DNA of 24,831 nt from assembly GCA_017882945.1 (NCBI GenBank), contig JADGON010000350.1, forward strand, positions 1 through 24,831, in the 5' to 3' direction. Below, one piece after another: positions 14,059 to 21,481 of this stretch. Under the pieces are notes generated by a model, which saw only the letters and a list, made by a program, of their open reading frames with translations, searched no databases and was not told where the DNA came from. Source of the stretch: Acidimicrobiia bacterium (GTDB taxonomy: Bacteria > Actinomycetota > Acidimicrobiia > IMCC26256 > JAENVU01). The number at the start of each line of letters is the position of its first letter. Position 1 is the stretch's first letter. The position numbers and the translations under genes are program-made.

Positions 14059-15668
14059 CCGGCACCCTCGTCCAGCTCGATGGCCCGGGCGTCGTAGACG
14101 CCGTCCTGGCGGCGAACCGCGTCGACGACCTCGCCGGGCACCGCGGACCGGGTCGAGATCGCCATCAAGGCCGCTTGGCCCTCGGCGGTCTTGCCGACGT
14201 CCATGTCGTCGACGTTGACCTCGGCATCACCCAGGATCGTCGTGACCTTGCCGATCATGCCGGGGACGTCGGCGTTGCGGACGATCAGCATGTGGCTGGA
14301 CGGGGGTACATCGACGATGTGATCGTCGATGCCGACGATGCGCGGCGCGGCCTGCTTGCCGTAGAGCGTGCCGGCGACGTGGGTCTCACGGCCGGCGTGC
14401 ACACCGCGTAGCTCGATCAGGTTCACGTAGTCGCGCACCGACGTGAGCTTCGTCTCTCGCACGGTGAGGCCGCGTGACTCGGCGAGCTGCGGGGCGTTCA
14501 CGAAGCTGACCGGCTCGTCGACGATCGGGCCGAGGACGCCCTTGAGCACGCCGAGGGTGAGCACGCGGCAGTCGTAGTCCGCGATCTGGCCTTCGTAGCC
14601 AACCTCGAGCGTGTCGACGATGCCCCCCGCCAGCCCGGTGAACAGGCGGCCGAGGCGCTCGGCAAGGGGGAGGAACGGCTGCACGGTGGCATTCGCCTCG
14701 GTCGCGGCGAGGTTGACCGCGAATGGCACGAACTCGCCGCGCAGCGCGAGCACCACCTGCTCGGCGATGGTCTGGCCGGCCTTGTCCTGTGCTTCGACCG
14801 TCGAAGCCCCGAGATGGGGCGTGACCACCACGGTGGGCAAGCCGAACAGCGGCGACTCGGTCGTCGGCTCAGCCGCGAAGACGTCGATCGCGGCGCCGGC
14901 AATCTGGCCCGCCTCGATCGCGGCGGCGAGCACCGACTCCTCGACGATGCCGCCCCGCGCGGTGTTGACGAGACGCAAGCCGGGCTTCGACTTCGCGAGG
15001 AGGTCGGCGTCGATCAGGCCCATGGTCTCTTTGGTCTTCGGAAGGTGGATCGTGAGGAAGTCCGACATCCCGAAGAGCTCCTCGAGCGTCGGGACCAGCT
15101 CGACTCCGAGCTGATGGGCCCGGTCCTTGCTCACATACGGGTCGAACGCGACCAGGTGCATGCCGAACGCGTTGCACCGCTGCGCGACGAGCACGCCGAC
15201 GCGACCGAGCCCGAGGATGCCCAGGGTCTTGCCGTACAGCTCGACCCCGGCCCAACGCGACCGGTTCCACTGGCCGGCCTTGAGATCGGCGTCGGCCTGC
15301 GGGATGTTGCGCGCCTGGGCGAGCATCAGCGCGATCGTCTGCTCCGCGGCCGACAGCACGTTGGACTGCGGCGCGTTCACGACCATCACGCCGCGCTTCG
15401 TGGCTGCCGCGACGTCGACGTTGTCGAGCCCGATCCCCGCTCGACCGACGACCACGAGATCCGTCCCCGCCTCCAGCACCTCGGCAGTGACCTGCGTCGC
15501 GCTTCGGATCACGATCGCCGCGGCGCCCGGCACCGCGGCGACGAGCTCTTCGGGGCTCAGCCCGAGCCGGACGTCGACCTCGAGGCCGGCGGCCCGCATC
15601 GACTCCAGCCCGCTCTCGGCGAGCTCTTCTGACACCAGGACGCGTTTGGTCACTGCTTCAGCACCCAT
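14055..15668 (-). CDS. serA: D-3-phosphoglycerate dehydrogenase (long ACT form)
   Basis: This 537-residue enzyme oxidises 3-phosphoglycerate to 3-phosphohydroxypyruvate, the first step of serine synthesis. It is the long form, as in mycobacteria. The NAD-binding domain has LGLGRVG (152-158). Catalytic residues are R238 (NTARGG), E267 and H285 (TPHLGAST). An intervening allosteric-substrate-binding domain (about 320-455, with NAPQLAESRG) and a C-terminal ACT domain (about 458-535) follow. The ACT domain normally mediates serine feedback. I use the ATG at 15668; GTG at 15653 is also possible, and neither has a clear Shine-Dalgarno. Further in-frame upstream codons overlap the aminotransferase gene and are rejected. 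It lies 79 bp downstream of that gene on the same strand. Confidence 0.95.
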   Translation of the reverse strand: MGAEAVTKRVLVSEELAESGLESMRAAGLEVDVRLGLSPEELVAAVPGAAAIVIRSATQVTAEVLEAGTDLVVVGRAGIGLDNVDVAAATKRGVMVVNAPQSNVLSAAEQTIALMLAQARNIPQADADLKAGQWNRSRWAGVELYGKTLGILGLGRVGVLVAQRCNAFGMHLVAFDPYVSKDRAHQLGVELVPTLEELFGMSDFLTIHLPKTKETMGLIDADLLAKSKPGLRLVNTARGGIVEESVLAAAIEAGQIAGAAIDVFAAEPTTESPLFGLPTVVVTPHLGASTVEAQDKAGQTIAEQVVLALRGEFVPFAVNLAATEANATVQPFLPLAERLGRLFTGLAGGIVDTLEVGYEGQIADYDCRVLTLGVLKGVLGPIVDEPVSFVNAPQLAESRGLTVRETKLTSVRDYVNLIELRGVHAGRETHVAGTLYGKQAAPRIVGIDDHIVDVPPSSHMLIVRNADVPGMIGKVTTILGDAEVNVDDMDVGKTAEGQAALMAISTRSAVPGEVVDAVRRQDGVYDARAIELDEGAG

Positions 15669-15692
15669 TTCTGGAAGGTCGGGCGACGTCGA

Positions 15693-15733
15693 TCCGCACC
15701 GGAGCGTAGGGCGGAGCAGCCATGAGGTGCGGA
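15693..15733 (-). repeat. Inverted repeat in the aminotransferase-serA spacer
   Basis: TCCGCACC (15693-15700) and GGTGCGGA (15726-15733) form a perfect 8-bp inverted repeat around a 25-nt spacer, 25 nt upstream of the serA ATG. It could be an RNA stem or an operator. There is no T-run, so it is not an ordinary terminator. Confidence 0.4.
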
Positions 15734-15747
15734 GCCTGGAGCGACCA

Positions 15748-16947
15748 TCAGCAGAGGAAGTCTGCGATGCGGCGGACGCCTTCGCCCAGGTCGTCATCGC
15801 CGAGCGCGAAGGAGAGCCGGGCGTAGCCGGGCGCGCCGAACGCCTCACCCGGAACGATCGCGACCTTGACCTCGTCGAGCAGGACCTCGGCCAGCTCGGT
15901 CGTGGTCGTCACCTTCCGGCCCCCGTACTCACGGTCCAGGATCGCCTCGAAGTTCGGGAAGCAGTAGAAGGCCCCCTGCGGTTCGAGGCACTCGACCCCG
16001 GGGATCCCGGCCAGCAGCGAGTGCATCGCCTTGCCGCGCCGTTCGAAGGCGTGGCGCATCTCCGAGATCGCGACGAGGTCGCCGCTCACGGCGGCGAGCG
16101 CGGCGCGCTGGGAAACGTTGGCGACGTTCGAGGTCGACTGCGATTGGAGGTTCGTGGCCGCACCGATGACATCGCGCGGGCCGATCATCCACCCCACCCG
16201 CCAGCCGGTCATCGCGTAGGTCTTGGCCACGCCGTTGAGCACGACGCAGGTCTGCGCGAGGTCGGGGACGAGCGCCGGCATCGACGTGAAGCGATGCTCC
16301 CCGAACGTCAGGTGCTCGTAGATCTCGTCGGTCACGACCCAGATGCCGTGCTCCAGCGCCCAGCGGCCGATCTCCTCCACCTGCGAGGGTGGGTACACCG
16401 CGCCGGTCGGGTTGGACGGTGAGACGAAGAGCAGCGCCTTCGTGTTCGTGCTGCGAGCTGCTTCGAGCTGGTCCACCGTGACGCGAAACCCTGTGTCCTC
16501 GGTGGTGGGCAACACCACCGGTTGACCGCCCGCGAGCGCGATCGCCTCGGGATAGGTCGTCCAGTAGGGCGCCGGCAGCAGGACCTCGTCACCGGGGTCG
16601 AGCAGGGTCTGGAACGTGTTGTAGACCGCGTGCTTCCCGCCGTTGGTGACGAGCACCTGGGCCGCCTCACACGCGTATCCCGAGTCACGCGCGGTCTTTG
16701 TCGCAATTGCGGCTCTGAGGTCGGGGAGCCCCGCGGTCGGCGAGTACCGGTGGTTCGCCGGGTCCCGGCAGGCCGCCACCGCTGCTTCCACGATGTGGGC
16801 CGGCGTCGGGAAGTCGGGCTCGCCGGCACCGAAGCCGATGACCGGCTCCCCTGCGGCCTGCAACGCCTTGGCCTTGGCGTCCACAGCCAGCGTGGCGGAC
16901 TCGGCGATGGCCGCGATGCGACGAGAGACTCGGGGTTCGGAGGTCAC
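15748..16947 (-). CDS. Class I aminotransferase, aspartate/prephenate type
   Basis: This 399-residue PLP enzyme of aminotransferase fold type I, subgroup 1-beta, has the aspartate-aminotransferase layout. Visible are GAGEPDFPTP (40-49), the Tyr/Trp ring PAPYWTTYPE (125-134), SNPTGAVY (178-185) and DEIY (207-210). The Schiff-base lysine is K242 in NGVAKTYAMTGWR, and the C-terminal Arg is in the GYARLSFAL segment. Probable reaction: aspartate plus 2-oxoglutarate to oxaloacetate plus glutamate; some relatives prefer prephenate. GTG at 16947 is the only start that fits the family N-terminus, and no Shine-Dalgarno is seen. It probably forms an operon with serA. It diverges from the carboxypeptidase gene across 120 bp. 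Confidence 0.92.
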   Translation of the reverse strand: MTSEPRVSRRIAAIAESATLAVDAKAKALQAAGEPVIGFGAGEPDFPTPAHIVEAAVAACRDPANHRYSPTAGLPDLRAAIATKTARDSGYACEAAQVLVTNGGKHAVYNTFQTLLDPGDEVLLPAPYWTTYPEAIALAGGQPVVLPTTEDTGFRVTVDQLEAARSTNTKALLFVSPSNPTGAVYPPSQVEEIGRWALEHGIWVVTDEIYEHLTFGEHRFTSMPALVPDLAQTCVVLNGVAKTYAMTGWRVGWMIGPRDVIGAATNLQSQSTSNVANVSQRAALAAVSGDLVAISEMRHAFERRGKAMHSLLAGIPGVECLEPQGAFYCFPNFEAILDREYGGRKVTTTTELAEVLLDEVKVAIVPGEAFGAPGYARLSFALGDDDLGEGVRRIADFLC

Positions 16948-17052
16948 GGCGCCATGGTGGCACGCCGCCCGTGACGAACCCCGGTCGATAACTGCAAACC
17001 CGTTGGACCGGCGCGAACCGGCCGCGAATCCCAAGGAGGTCGTGGCCTCCCC

Positions 17053-17058
17053 TACCCT
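17053..17058 (+). promoter_or_regulatory. Putative -10 box (TACCCT) before the D,D-carboxypeptidase gene
   Basis: TACCCT ends 9 nt before the ATG at 17068, and there is no Shine-Dalgarno in the leader. This fits a leaderless transcript. No clear -35 is seen. Confidence 0.4.
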
Positions 17059-17067
17059 GGTCCGCGC

Positions 17068-18441
17068 ATGGCGCTGCTTGGCCGCTTGGGGCGGCGGCTC
17101 CTCCCGCTCGCGGCCGTGCTCGTTGCGGTCGCCTCACTGGTCCTGGCGCGCCCGGCCGCGGCGGTGCCGGCGACCCAGGCGCCGCAGGCCTACATCCTCG
17201 TCGACGCCGACAACGGCTGCATCCGGGCGGCCAAGGACGAGCACCAATCGCTCCTCACCGCGAGCACCGTGAAGCTTCTGACCGCGATCACCGCGCTCGA
17301 GCGGCTCCCGCTCGACAGCACCGTTCCGGTGAGCGCGCGTGCGGCGAACCAGCCCGCGATGAAGATCAACATGCACGAAGGCGAGGTGTGGAAGCTCGAC
17401 GACGCGATCCACTCCATGCTCATCGTGTCCGCCAACGACGCGGCGTACGCGATCGCGGAGCGGACCGGCGGAAGCGTCGAGCAGTTCGCCAAGCTGGCGA
17501 ACGTCACCGCGAAGCAGCTCGGAGCGACCGAAACCAACTTCGCGGATCCGGCCGGCCTCGACGACCGCAACGCCTACGCCGGGGGGTCGCACATGAGCGC
17601 GTACGGCCTGGCCGTCGTCGCCCGCAACGCGCTCGCCATTCCCGAGATCGCGAACGCGGCGAAGACCTTGGACTACGACTTCACCGATCCCACCGGTGCG
17701 GGGCGCCACCTCCGCAACCACAACGACGGGTTCCTGACCACCTACGCCGGCGCCACCGGGCTCAAGACCGGCTACACGAAGGCCGCGAGCCGCACGCTCG
17801 TCACCTCGGCCACGCGCGACGGCCGCACGATGATCGCGGTCGTGATGGGGACCTGGGACGACACCGGTTGGGCGGGCTCCCTGCTGGACCAGGGGTTCAC
17901 CACCCCCGCGGGTGCTCGCTGCAGCGGTGCGCAGGTCCCACCCGTGCGCGCCGTCACCGCCGACACACGCGACCAGGCGTTCGCGGGCCTTCCCCCGGTC
18001 CTGGGCACCCCGAGTCTGGGTGGTGCCGGCGCGGTCGCGGCGGTCGCCGAAACGACGGCGACGAGCTCGACCACCACCCCGAAGACGAAGACGAAGGCCA
18101 CGACCTCGGCGAAGGCGTCCGGGGCGAAGCATTCGAACGCGGCGACGATCGATGCGCAGGCCGTGTCCGTCGAGAAGGCCGCGACGCAGCCGGGGAGCTC
18201 CGGCCTCTCGCTCGGGACGATCTTCAGCGTGTGGAACTTCGTTCTCGTCGTGTTCCTGGTGCTTCTCGCGCTGTTCCTGCTGCGCCGACGCGCGGTGCGC
18301 CGTCAGCGGGTGCGCCGGATGGCGCGCCAGAAGCACATGGAAGAGGTCCGGCGCCGCCGCATGATCGACCTGGTGGAGCCGAGTGACCGGGCGAGCCACG
18401 TTCGCGTGGTCCCACGGCGCGCCCGCAGCCGCGGGCGCTAG
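17068..18441 (+). CDS. D-alanyl-D-alanine carboxypeptidase (DacA/PBP5-like, S11 family)
   Basis: This 457-residue penicillin-binding protein trims the terminal D-Ala from peptidoglycan stem peptides outside the membrane. A basic N-terminus with a hydrophobic core (about 8-32) is the signal peptide. The three S11 motifs are S66-T-V-K69, S121-A-N123 and K233-T-G235. After the catalytic domain comes a Ser/Thr/Ala/Lys linker (about 325-380), one membrane helix (about 388-405) and a strongly basic cytoplasmic tail (406-457). The C-terminal true transmembrane anchor and the long basic tail differ from the amphipathic anchor of E. coli PBP5. The gene meets the helicase gene with directly abutting stop codons. 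Confidence 0.92.
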   Translation: MALLGRLGRRLLPLAAVLVAVASLVLARPAAAVPATQAPQAYILVDADNGCIRAAKDEHQSLLTASTVKLLTAITALERLPLDSTVPVSARAANQPAMKINMHEGEVWKLDDAIHSMLIVSANDAAYAIAERTGGSVEQFAKLANVTAKQLGATETNFADPAGLDDRNAYAGGSHMSAYGLAVVARNALAIPEIANAAKTLDYDFTDPTGAGRHLRNHNDGFLTTYAGATGLKTGYTKAASRTLVTSATRDGRTMIAVVMGTWDDTGWAGSLLDQGFTTPAGARCSGAQVPPVRAVTADTRDQAFAGLPPVLGTPSLGGAGAVAAVAETTATSSTTTPKTKTKATTSAKASGAKHSNAATIDAQAVSVEKAATQPGSSGLSLGTIFSVWNFVLVVFLVLLALFLLRRRAVRRQRVRRMARQKHMEEVRRRRMIDLVEPSDRASHVRVVPRRARSRGR

Positions 18442-19614
18442 CTACGCGACGGCTTCTTCGGCGCTGGGGTCCCAGGCGCGCAGATCACGCAGGCGCGGGT
18501 CGTTCGAGAAGACCTCGACGATCGGGCCGTCGATGTTGAGCCGGCGCTGGATCACCCGGACGTCGTTCTCCTGGTTCCAGAGCGTGAGCATCACCGCGAC
18601 GCCGAGGGCGCCGGCACGCGCGGTGCGACCCGAGCGGTGAAGGTACGCCTTGTGATCTTCGGGCGGGTCGTAGTGCACGACCACGTCCACGGCATCGACG
18701 TGGATGCCGCGAGCAGCGACGTCGGTGGCGACGAGGACAGGGAGCTTGCCGCTGGTGAAGTCGGCGAGCGCGCGCTCACGCGCCGCCTGGCGGAGGTCAC
18801 CGTGGATCGCGCCGGCCTTCACATGCTCGCGTTGGAGCTGCTCGACCAGGCGGTCCGCGCCACGCTTGGTGCGACAGAAGACCAGCGTCCGGTCCACGCC
18901 ACTCGCGATCGAGGCGACGACCTTCACCTTGTCCATCTGGTGGACGAGCAGGAAGTGGTGGCGCATCTCGTCGACCGTGTCGTCCTCGGACTCGACCTCA
19001 TGCGAGACCGGGTCCTTCAGGTACCGCGCGACCAGGCGGTCGACCCCGCGGTCCAACGTGGCCGAGAACAGCATCGACTGATGCTCACCTTCGACCCGGT
19101 GCAGGATCTTCTGGACCTGGGGCATGAAGCCCATGTCGGCCATGCGGTCCGCTTCGTCGAGCACGAGCACCTGCACGTTCGCCACCGAGAGCTCGCGGCG
19201 CTCCATGAGGTCGATGAGCCGGCCCGGAGTCCCGATGACGAGATCGACTCCCTTGGTCAGCGCCTCGATCTGCGGCTCCATGCCGACACCGCCGTAGAAC
19301 GCCTTCACCTTCAGACCCTTCACCCGGCCCAGTGGCGCGAGGACGCCGCGCACCTGGTTGGCGAGCTCGCGGGTCGGCACGAGGACGAGGCCGTGCGGGT
19401 GGCGCGGCTCGGCCTTGGTGATCCGGTCGAGGAGGGGCAGCCCGAAGGCCAGGGTCTTGCCGGAGCCGGTCTTCGCCTTGCCCAGCACGTCCCGCCCGGC
19501 GAGGGCATCGGCGATCGTGAGCGTCTGGATCGCGAACGGCTCGATCAGGCCCTGGGTCGCGAGGGCGTCGACGAGCTCGGTCGACACGCCCAGCGCGTCA
19601 AAGGTGGTGGTCAT
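18442..19614 (-). CDS. DEAD-box RNA helicase
   Basis: This 390-residue ATP-dependent RNA helicase has both RecA-like domains and almost no accessory tail. The motifs run in order: a Q-motif-like FAIQTLTI (27-34), AKTGSGKT (47-54), PTRELANQ (80-87), TPGR (129-132), DEAD (153-156), SAT (184-186), RGIHVDAVDVVVHYD (302-316) and HRSGRTARAG (326-335). It is RhlE-like in size, with no C-terminal Lys/Arg-rich extension of note. Such enzymes act in rRNA maturation, mRNA decay or cold adaptation. I chose ATG 19614 because the N-terminus then fits the family; further upstream the frame runs through a strong hairpin. No Shine-Dalgarno precedes it. Confidence 0.94.
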   Translation of the reverse strand: MTTTFDALGVSTELVDALATQGLIEPFAIQTLTIADALAGRDVLGKAKTGSGKTLAFGLPLLDRITKAEPRHPHGLVLVPTRELANQVRGVLAPLGRVKGLKVKAFYGGVGMEPQIEALTKGVDLVIGTPGRLIDLMERRELSVANVQVLVLDEADRMADMGFMPQVQKILHRVEGEHQSMLFSATLDRGVDRLVARYLKDPVSHEVESEDDTVDEMRHHFLLVHQMDKVKVVASIASGVDRTLVFCRTKRGADRLVEQLQREHVKAGAIHGDLRQAARERALADFTSGKLPVLVATDVAARGIHVDAVDVVVHYDPPEDHKAYLHRSGRTARAGALGVAVMLTLWNQENDVRVIQRRLNIDGPIVEVFSNDPRLRDLRAWDPSAEEAVA

Positions 19615-19619
19615 CAGGA

Positions 19620-19677
19620 CAACTCGCTTTCGGTCAGTTGCGTCGTGAATGCCAGGAGGGTCGCCCTCCTGCGACGC
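19620..19677 (-). promoter_or_regulatory. Structured 5' leader of the helicase mRNA
   Basis: On the minus strand two stems precede the helicase ATG. The main one pairs 19672-19677 with 19640-19645 (6 bp) and, contiguous on one side, CAGGAGGG with CCCTCCTG (19653-19660 with 19664-19671, 8 bp, 3-nt loop), with a 7-nt bulge. A smaller CAACT/AGTTG stem (19620-19624 with 19636-19640) would abut the start codon and shares one base with the first. A role in autoregulation or temperature sensing is inference. Confidence 0.45.
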
Positions 19678-19731
19678 GACGACCGCGATCGCCACAACGG
19701 GCACGATCGGTACGAACTGCGTGAGGTTGAC

Positions 19732-19785
19732 CCGCGAGCGGGGATTGGCTCGCGGTCACCATGCTATCCCCCCGGAAACCCGGGG
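19732..19785 (-). terminator. Two GC-rich hairpins after the SDR gene, without U-tracts
   Basis: CCCCGG/CCGGGG (19770-19775 with 19780-19785) begins 22 nt after the SDR stop. CCGCGAGC/GCTCGCGG (19732-19739 with 19748-19755) follows. Neither has a U-run, so they may be U-less terminators or mRNA end structures. They separate the SDR gene from the helicase leader in the 193-bp spacer 19615-19807. Confidence 0.4.
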
Positions 19786-19807
19786 AATGTCAGGCGGGAA
19801 TGGCGTG

Positions 19808-20611
19808 CTACCAGGGCATCGCGACGCCGCCGTTGGGCCGCAGGATCTGGCCGGTCACGAAGGAGGCGTTGTCCGAGACGAGGTAGAGGATGCCGTTCGC
19901 GACGTCCTGCGCCTCGCCGACCCGCCGCAGCGGGGCCATGGCTCCGAAGCGCTTCTTGTAGCCCTCGACCTTCTCCGGGATGACGTTGCCATCCTCGTCG
20001 ACGAAGTTGTGGCGGGAGAAGTTGGTGTGGATCACACCCGGCGCCAGGGCGTTGACCCGGATCCCGAGGGGGCCCGCCTCGCACGCGAGCGTCTTGGTCA
20101 GCATCGCCACGGCGGCCTTCGTCATCCCGTAGCAGGCGAGCGTCGGCGCAGGAGTGTCGATCGCGCCGGAGGAGATGTTGATGATGTTGCCGGACCCACG
20201 CGGCGCCATGACCCGCATCGCGGCCTGGCAGCCGTAGAAGCAGCTCTTGAGGTTGATCGACAGGATGCGCTCGAACTCGTCGTCGGAGACGTCCATGACC
20301 ATCTTGTTGTGCGGGATGCCCGCGATGTTGCCCATGATGTCGACGCGTCCGAACTCGGCCTGCGCGCCGTCGACGAGCGCGTCGACCTGGGCCCGTTGCG
20401 TGACGTCGGTGGACACGGCCCGCGCCGTCCCGCCCGCGGCGGTGATCTCCTCGGCAGTGGCCTGCACCGCGGCCTCGTCGATGTCGCCTCCCACGATGGT
20501 GGCGCCGACCGCGGCGAGCGTGAGCGCGGTGGCCTTCCCGATGCCGCTTCCGGCGCCGGTGAGCACGGCAACCCGGCCGGTGAGGTCGTAGCCGGCTACT
20601 GCATTCGTCAT
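19808..20611 (-). CDS. Short-chain dehydrogenase/reductase
   Basis: This 267-residue classical SDR oxidoreductase has the cofactor motif TGAGSGIG (18-25) and an acidic residue in GGDID (41-45) that favours NAD(H). GNIAG (94-98) stands in place of the usual NNAG. Active-site residues are N120, S147/S148, Y161 and K165 (YGMTK), followed by the PG motif in ALAPGVIHTNFS. The C-terminal VTGQILRPNGGVAMPW ending is typical of family members acting on alcohols, ketones or acyl carriers. The substrate is unknown. An ATG with GGGAG six bases upstream supports the start. It diverges from the EEP-family gene across 71 bp. Confidence 0.92.
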   Translation of the reverse strand: MTNAVAGYDLTGRVAVLTGAGSGIGKATALTLAAVGATIVGGDIDEAAVQATAEEITAAGGTARAVSTDVTQRAQVDALVDGAQAEFGRVDIMGNIAGIPHNKMVMDVSDDEFERILSINLKSCFYGCQAAMRVMAPRGSGNIINISSGAIDTPAPTLACYGMTKAAVAMLTKTLACEAGPLGIRVNALAPGVIHTNFSRHNFVDEDGNVIPEKVEGYKKRFGAMAPLRRVGEAQDVANGILYLVSDNASFVTGQILRPNGGVAMPW

Positions 20612-20664
20612 GGTTGGCTCCCGGGATCTCGGCGTGAGGTGCGGAGACTACGCACGGCTCCCGG

Positions 20665-20670
20665 TAGATT
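20665..20670 (+). promoter_or_regulatory. Putative -10 box (TAGATT)
   Basis: TAGATT, with GG just upstream, ends 12 nt before the ATG of the EEP-family gene. No Shine-Dalgarno is visible, so the transcript would have a leader of only a few bases. Confidence 0.35.
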
Positions 20671-20682
20671 GCACAACCCGCC

Positions 20683-21393
20683 ATGGCCCAGCTCACCATT
20701 GCCAGCTTCAACACGCACTGGGGCGTCGATCGCTCCGGCCGACCGTTCGACGTGGTCAGCCCGTGCCTCGCGCTCGACGCCGACGTGCTCGTGCTCCAGG
20801 AGGCGTGGCGGCCGAATGGCGGCGCCTGCTATGTGGACGAGATCGCCGAGCGCACCGGGGCGACCGTGCACGAGGCCGTCTTCATGTCCGACCAGAGCTC
20901 GGCGCGGCCGCGGAGCCTCAAGCCTCCGCCCGGAACGCCGGGCACCTGTGGGCTCGCCCTGCTCAGCCGGCTCCCGGTCGCTTGCGTCAAGGACATCGAG
21001 CTGCCGCACGCGCAGGGCGACGTGATCAAGCAACGGCACAGCGTCCTGCTGACCGTGGCCGTCGACGGCACCGAGGTCACCGTCGCGGGCATGCATGCGT
21101 CCCACCGCCTCTGGGGCTCACTCCCCCAGGTCAGCCGGGTGAACCGGGTGCTCACCGAGGCCGGGACCCCGAGCGTCATCGCCGGGGACCTGAACATGTG
21201 GGGTCCGGTCGTCGGGCTCGTCCTCCCGAACCGGACGCGCGCCGTGCGGGGCCGGACCTGGCCCGCGGGCCATCCACACAGCCAGATCGATCACTTCTGG
21301 GTCGACGACCGGCTCGAGTCGCTCGAGAGCCGCATCGCGCCCGAGACGGCATCGGACCACCGACCCATCTGGGCCCGGCTGCGGGTCGTCTGA
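20683..21393 (+). CDS. Endonuclease/exonuclease/phosphatase (EEP) family protein
   Basis: This 236-residue metal-dependent phosphoesterase has the EEP (DNase I/exonuclease III/inositol phosphatase) fold. Active-site motifs are visible: N10 in ASFNTHWG, E40 in VLQEAW, H138 in GMHAS, D169 and N171 in AGDLNMWG, the HSQIDHFWV segment (199-207) and the terminal SDHRPI (224-229). The set is complete, so it should be active. The substrate could be nucleic acid, a phospholipid or a sugar phosphate, and the sequence does not decide. There is no signal peptide, so it is probably cytoplasmic. The gene is 88 bp upstream of mscR on the same strand. Confidence 0.88.
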   Translation: MAQLTIASFNTHWGVDRSGRPFDVVSPCLALDADVLVLQEAWRPNGGACYVDEIAERTGATVHEAVFMSDQSSARPRSLKPPPGTPGTCGLALLSRLPVACVKDIELPHAQGDVIKQRHSVLLTVAVDGTEVTVAGMHASHRLWGSLPQVSRVNRVLTEAGTPSVIAGDLNMWGPVVGLVLPNRTRAVRGRTWPAGHPHSQIDHFWVDDRLESLESRIAPETASDHRPIWARLRVV

Positions 21394-21481
21394 GGCCGGA
21401 CTGCAGCGCCTCGCCGCGCGATGAGGACGGCGGACCGACGTCTGCGGTAGACAGCAGCGTCGCTCACGAGGGGGATTGCAG

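Noticed and set aside
15669..15848. 60-residue N-terminal extension of serA
   Set aside because: It overlaps the aminotransferase coding end and does not resemble the SerA family.
18637..19983. 448-codon open frame antisense to the helicase and the SDR gene
   Set aside because: It crosses two recognisable genes and their spacer and shows no domain signature.
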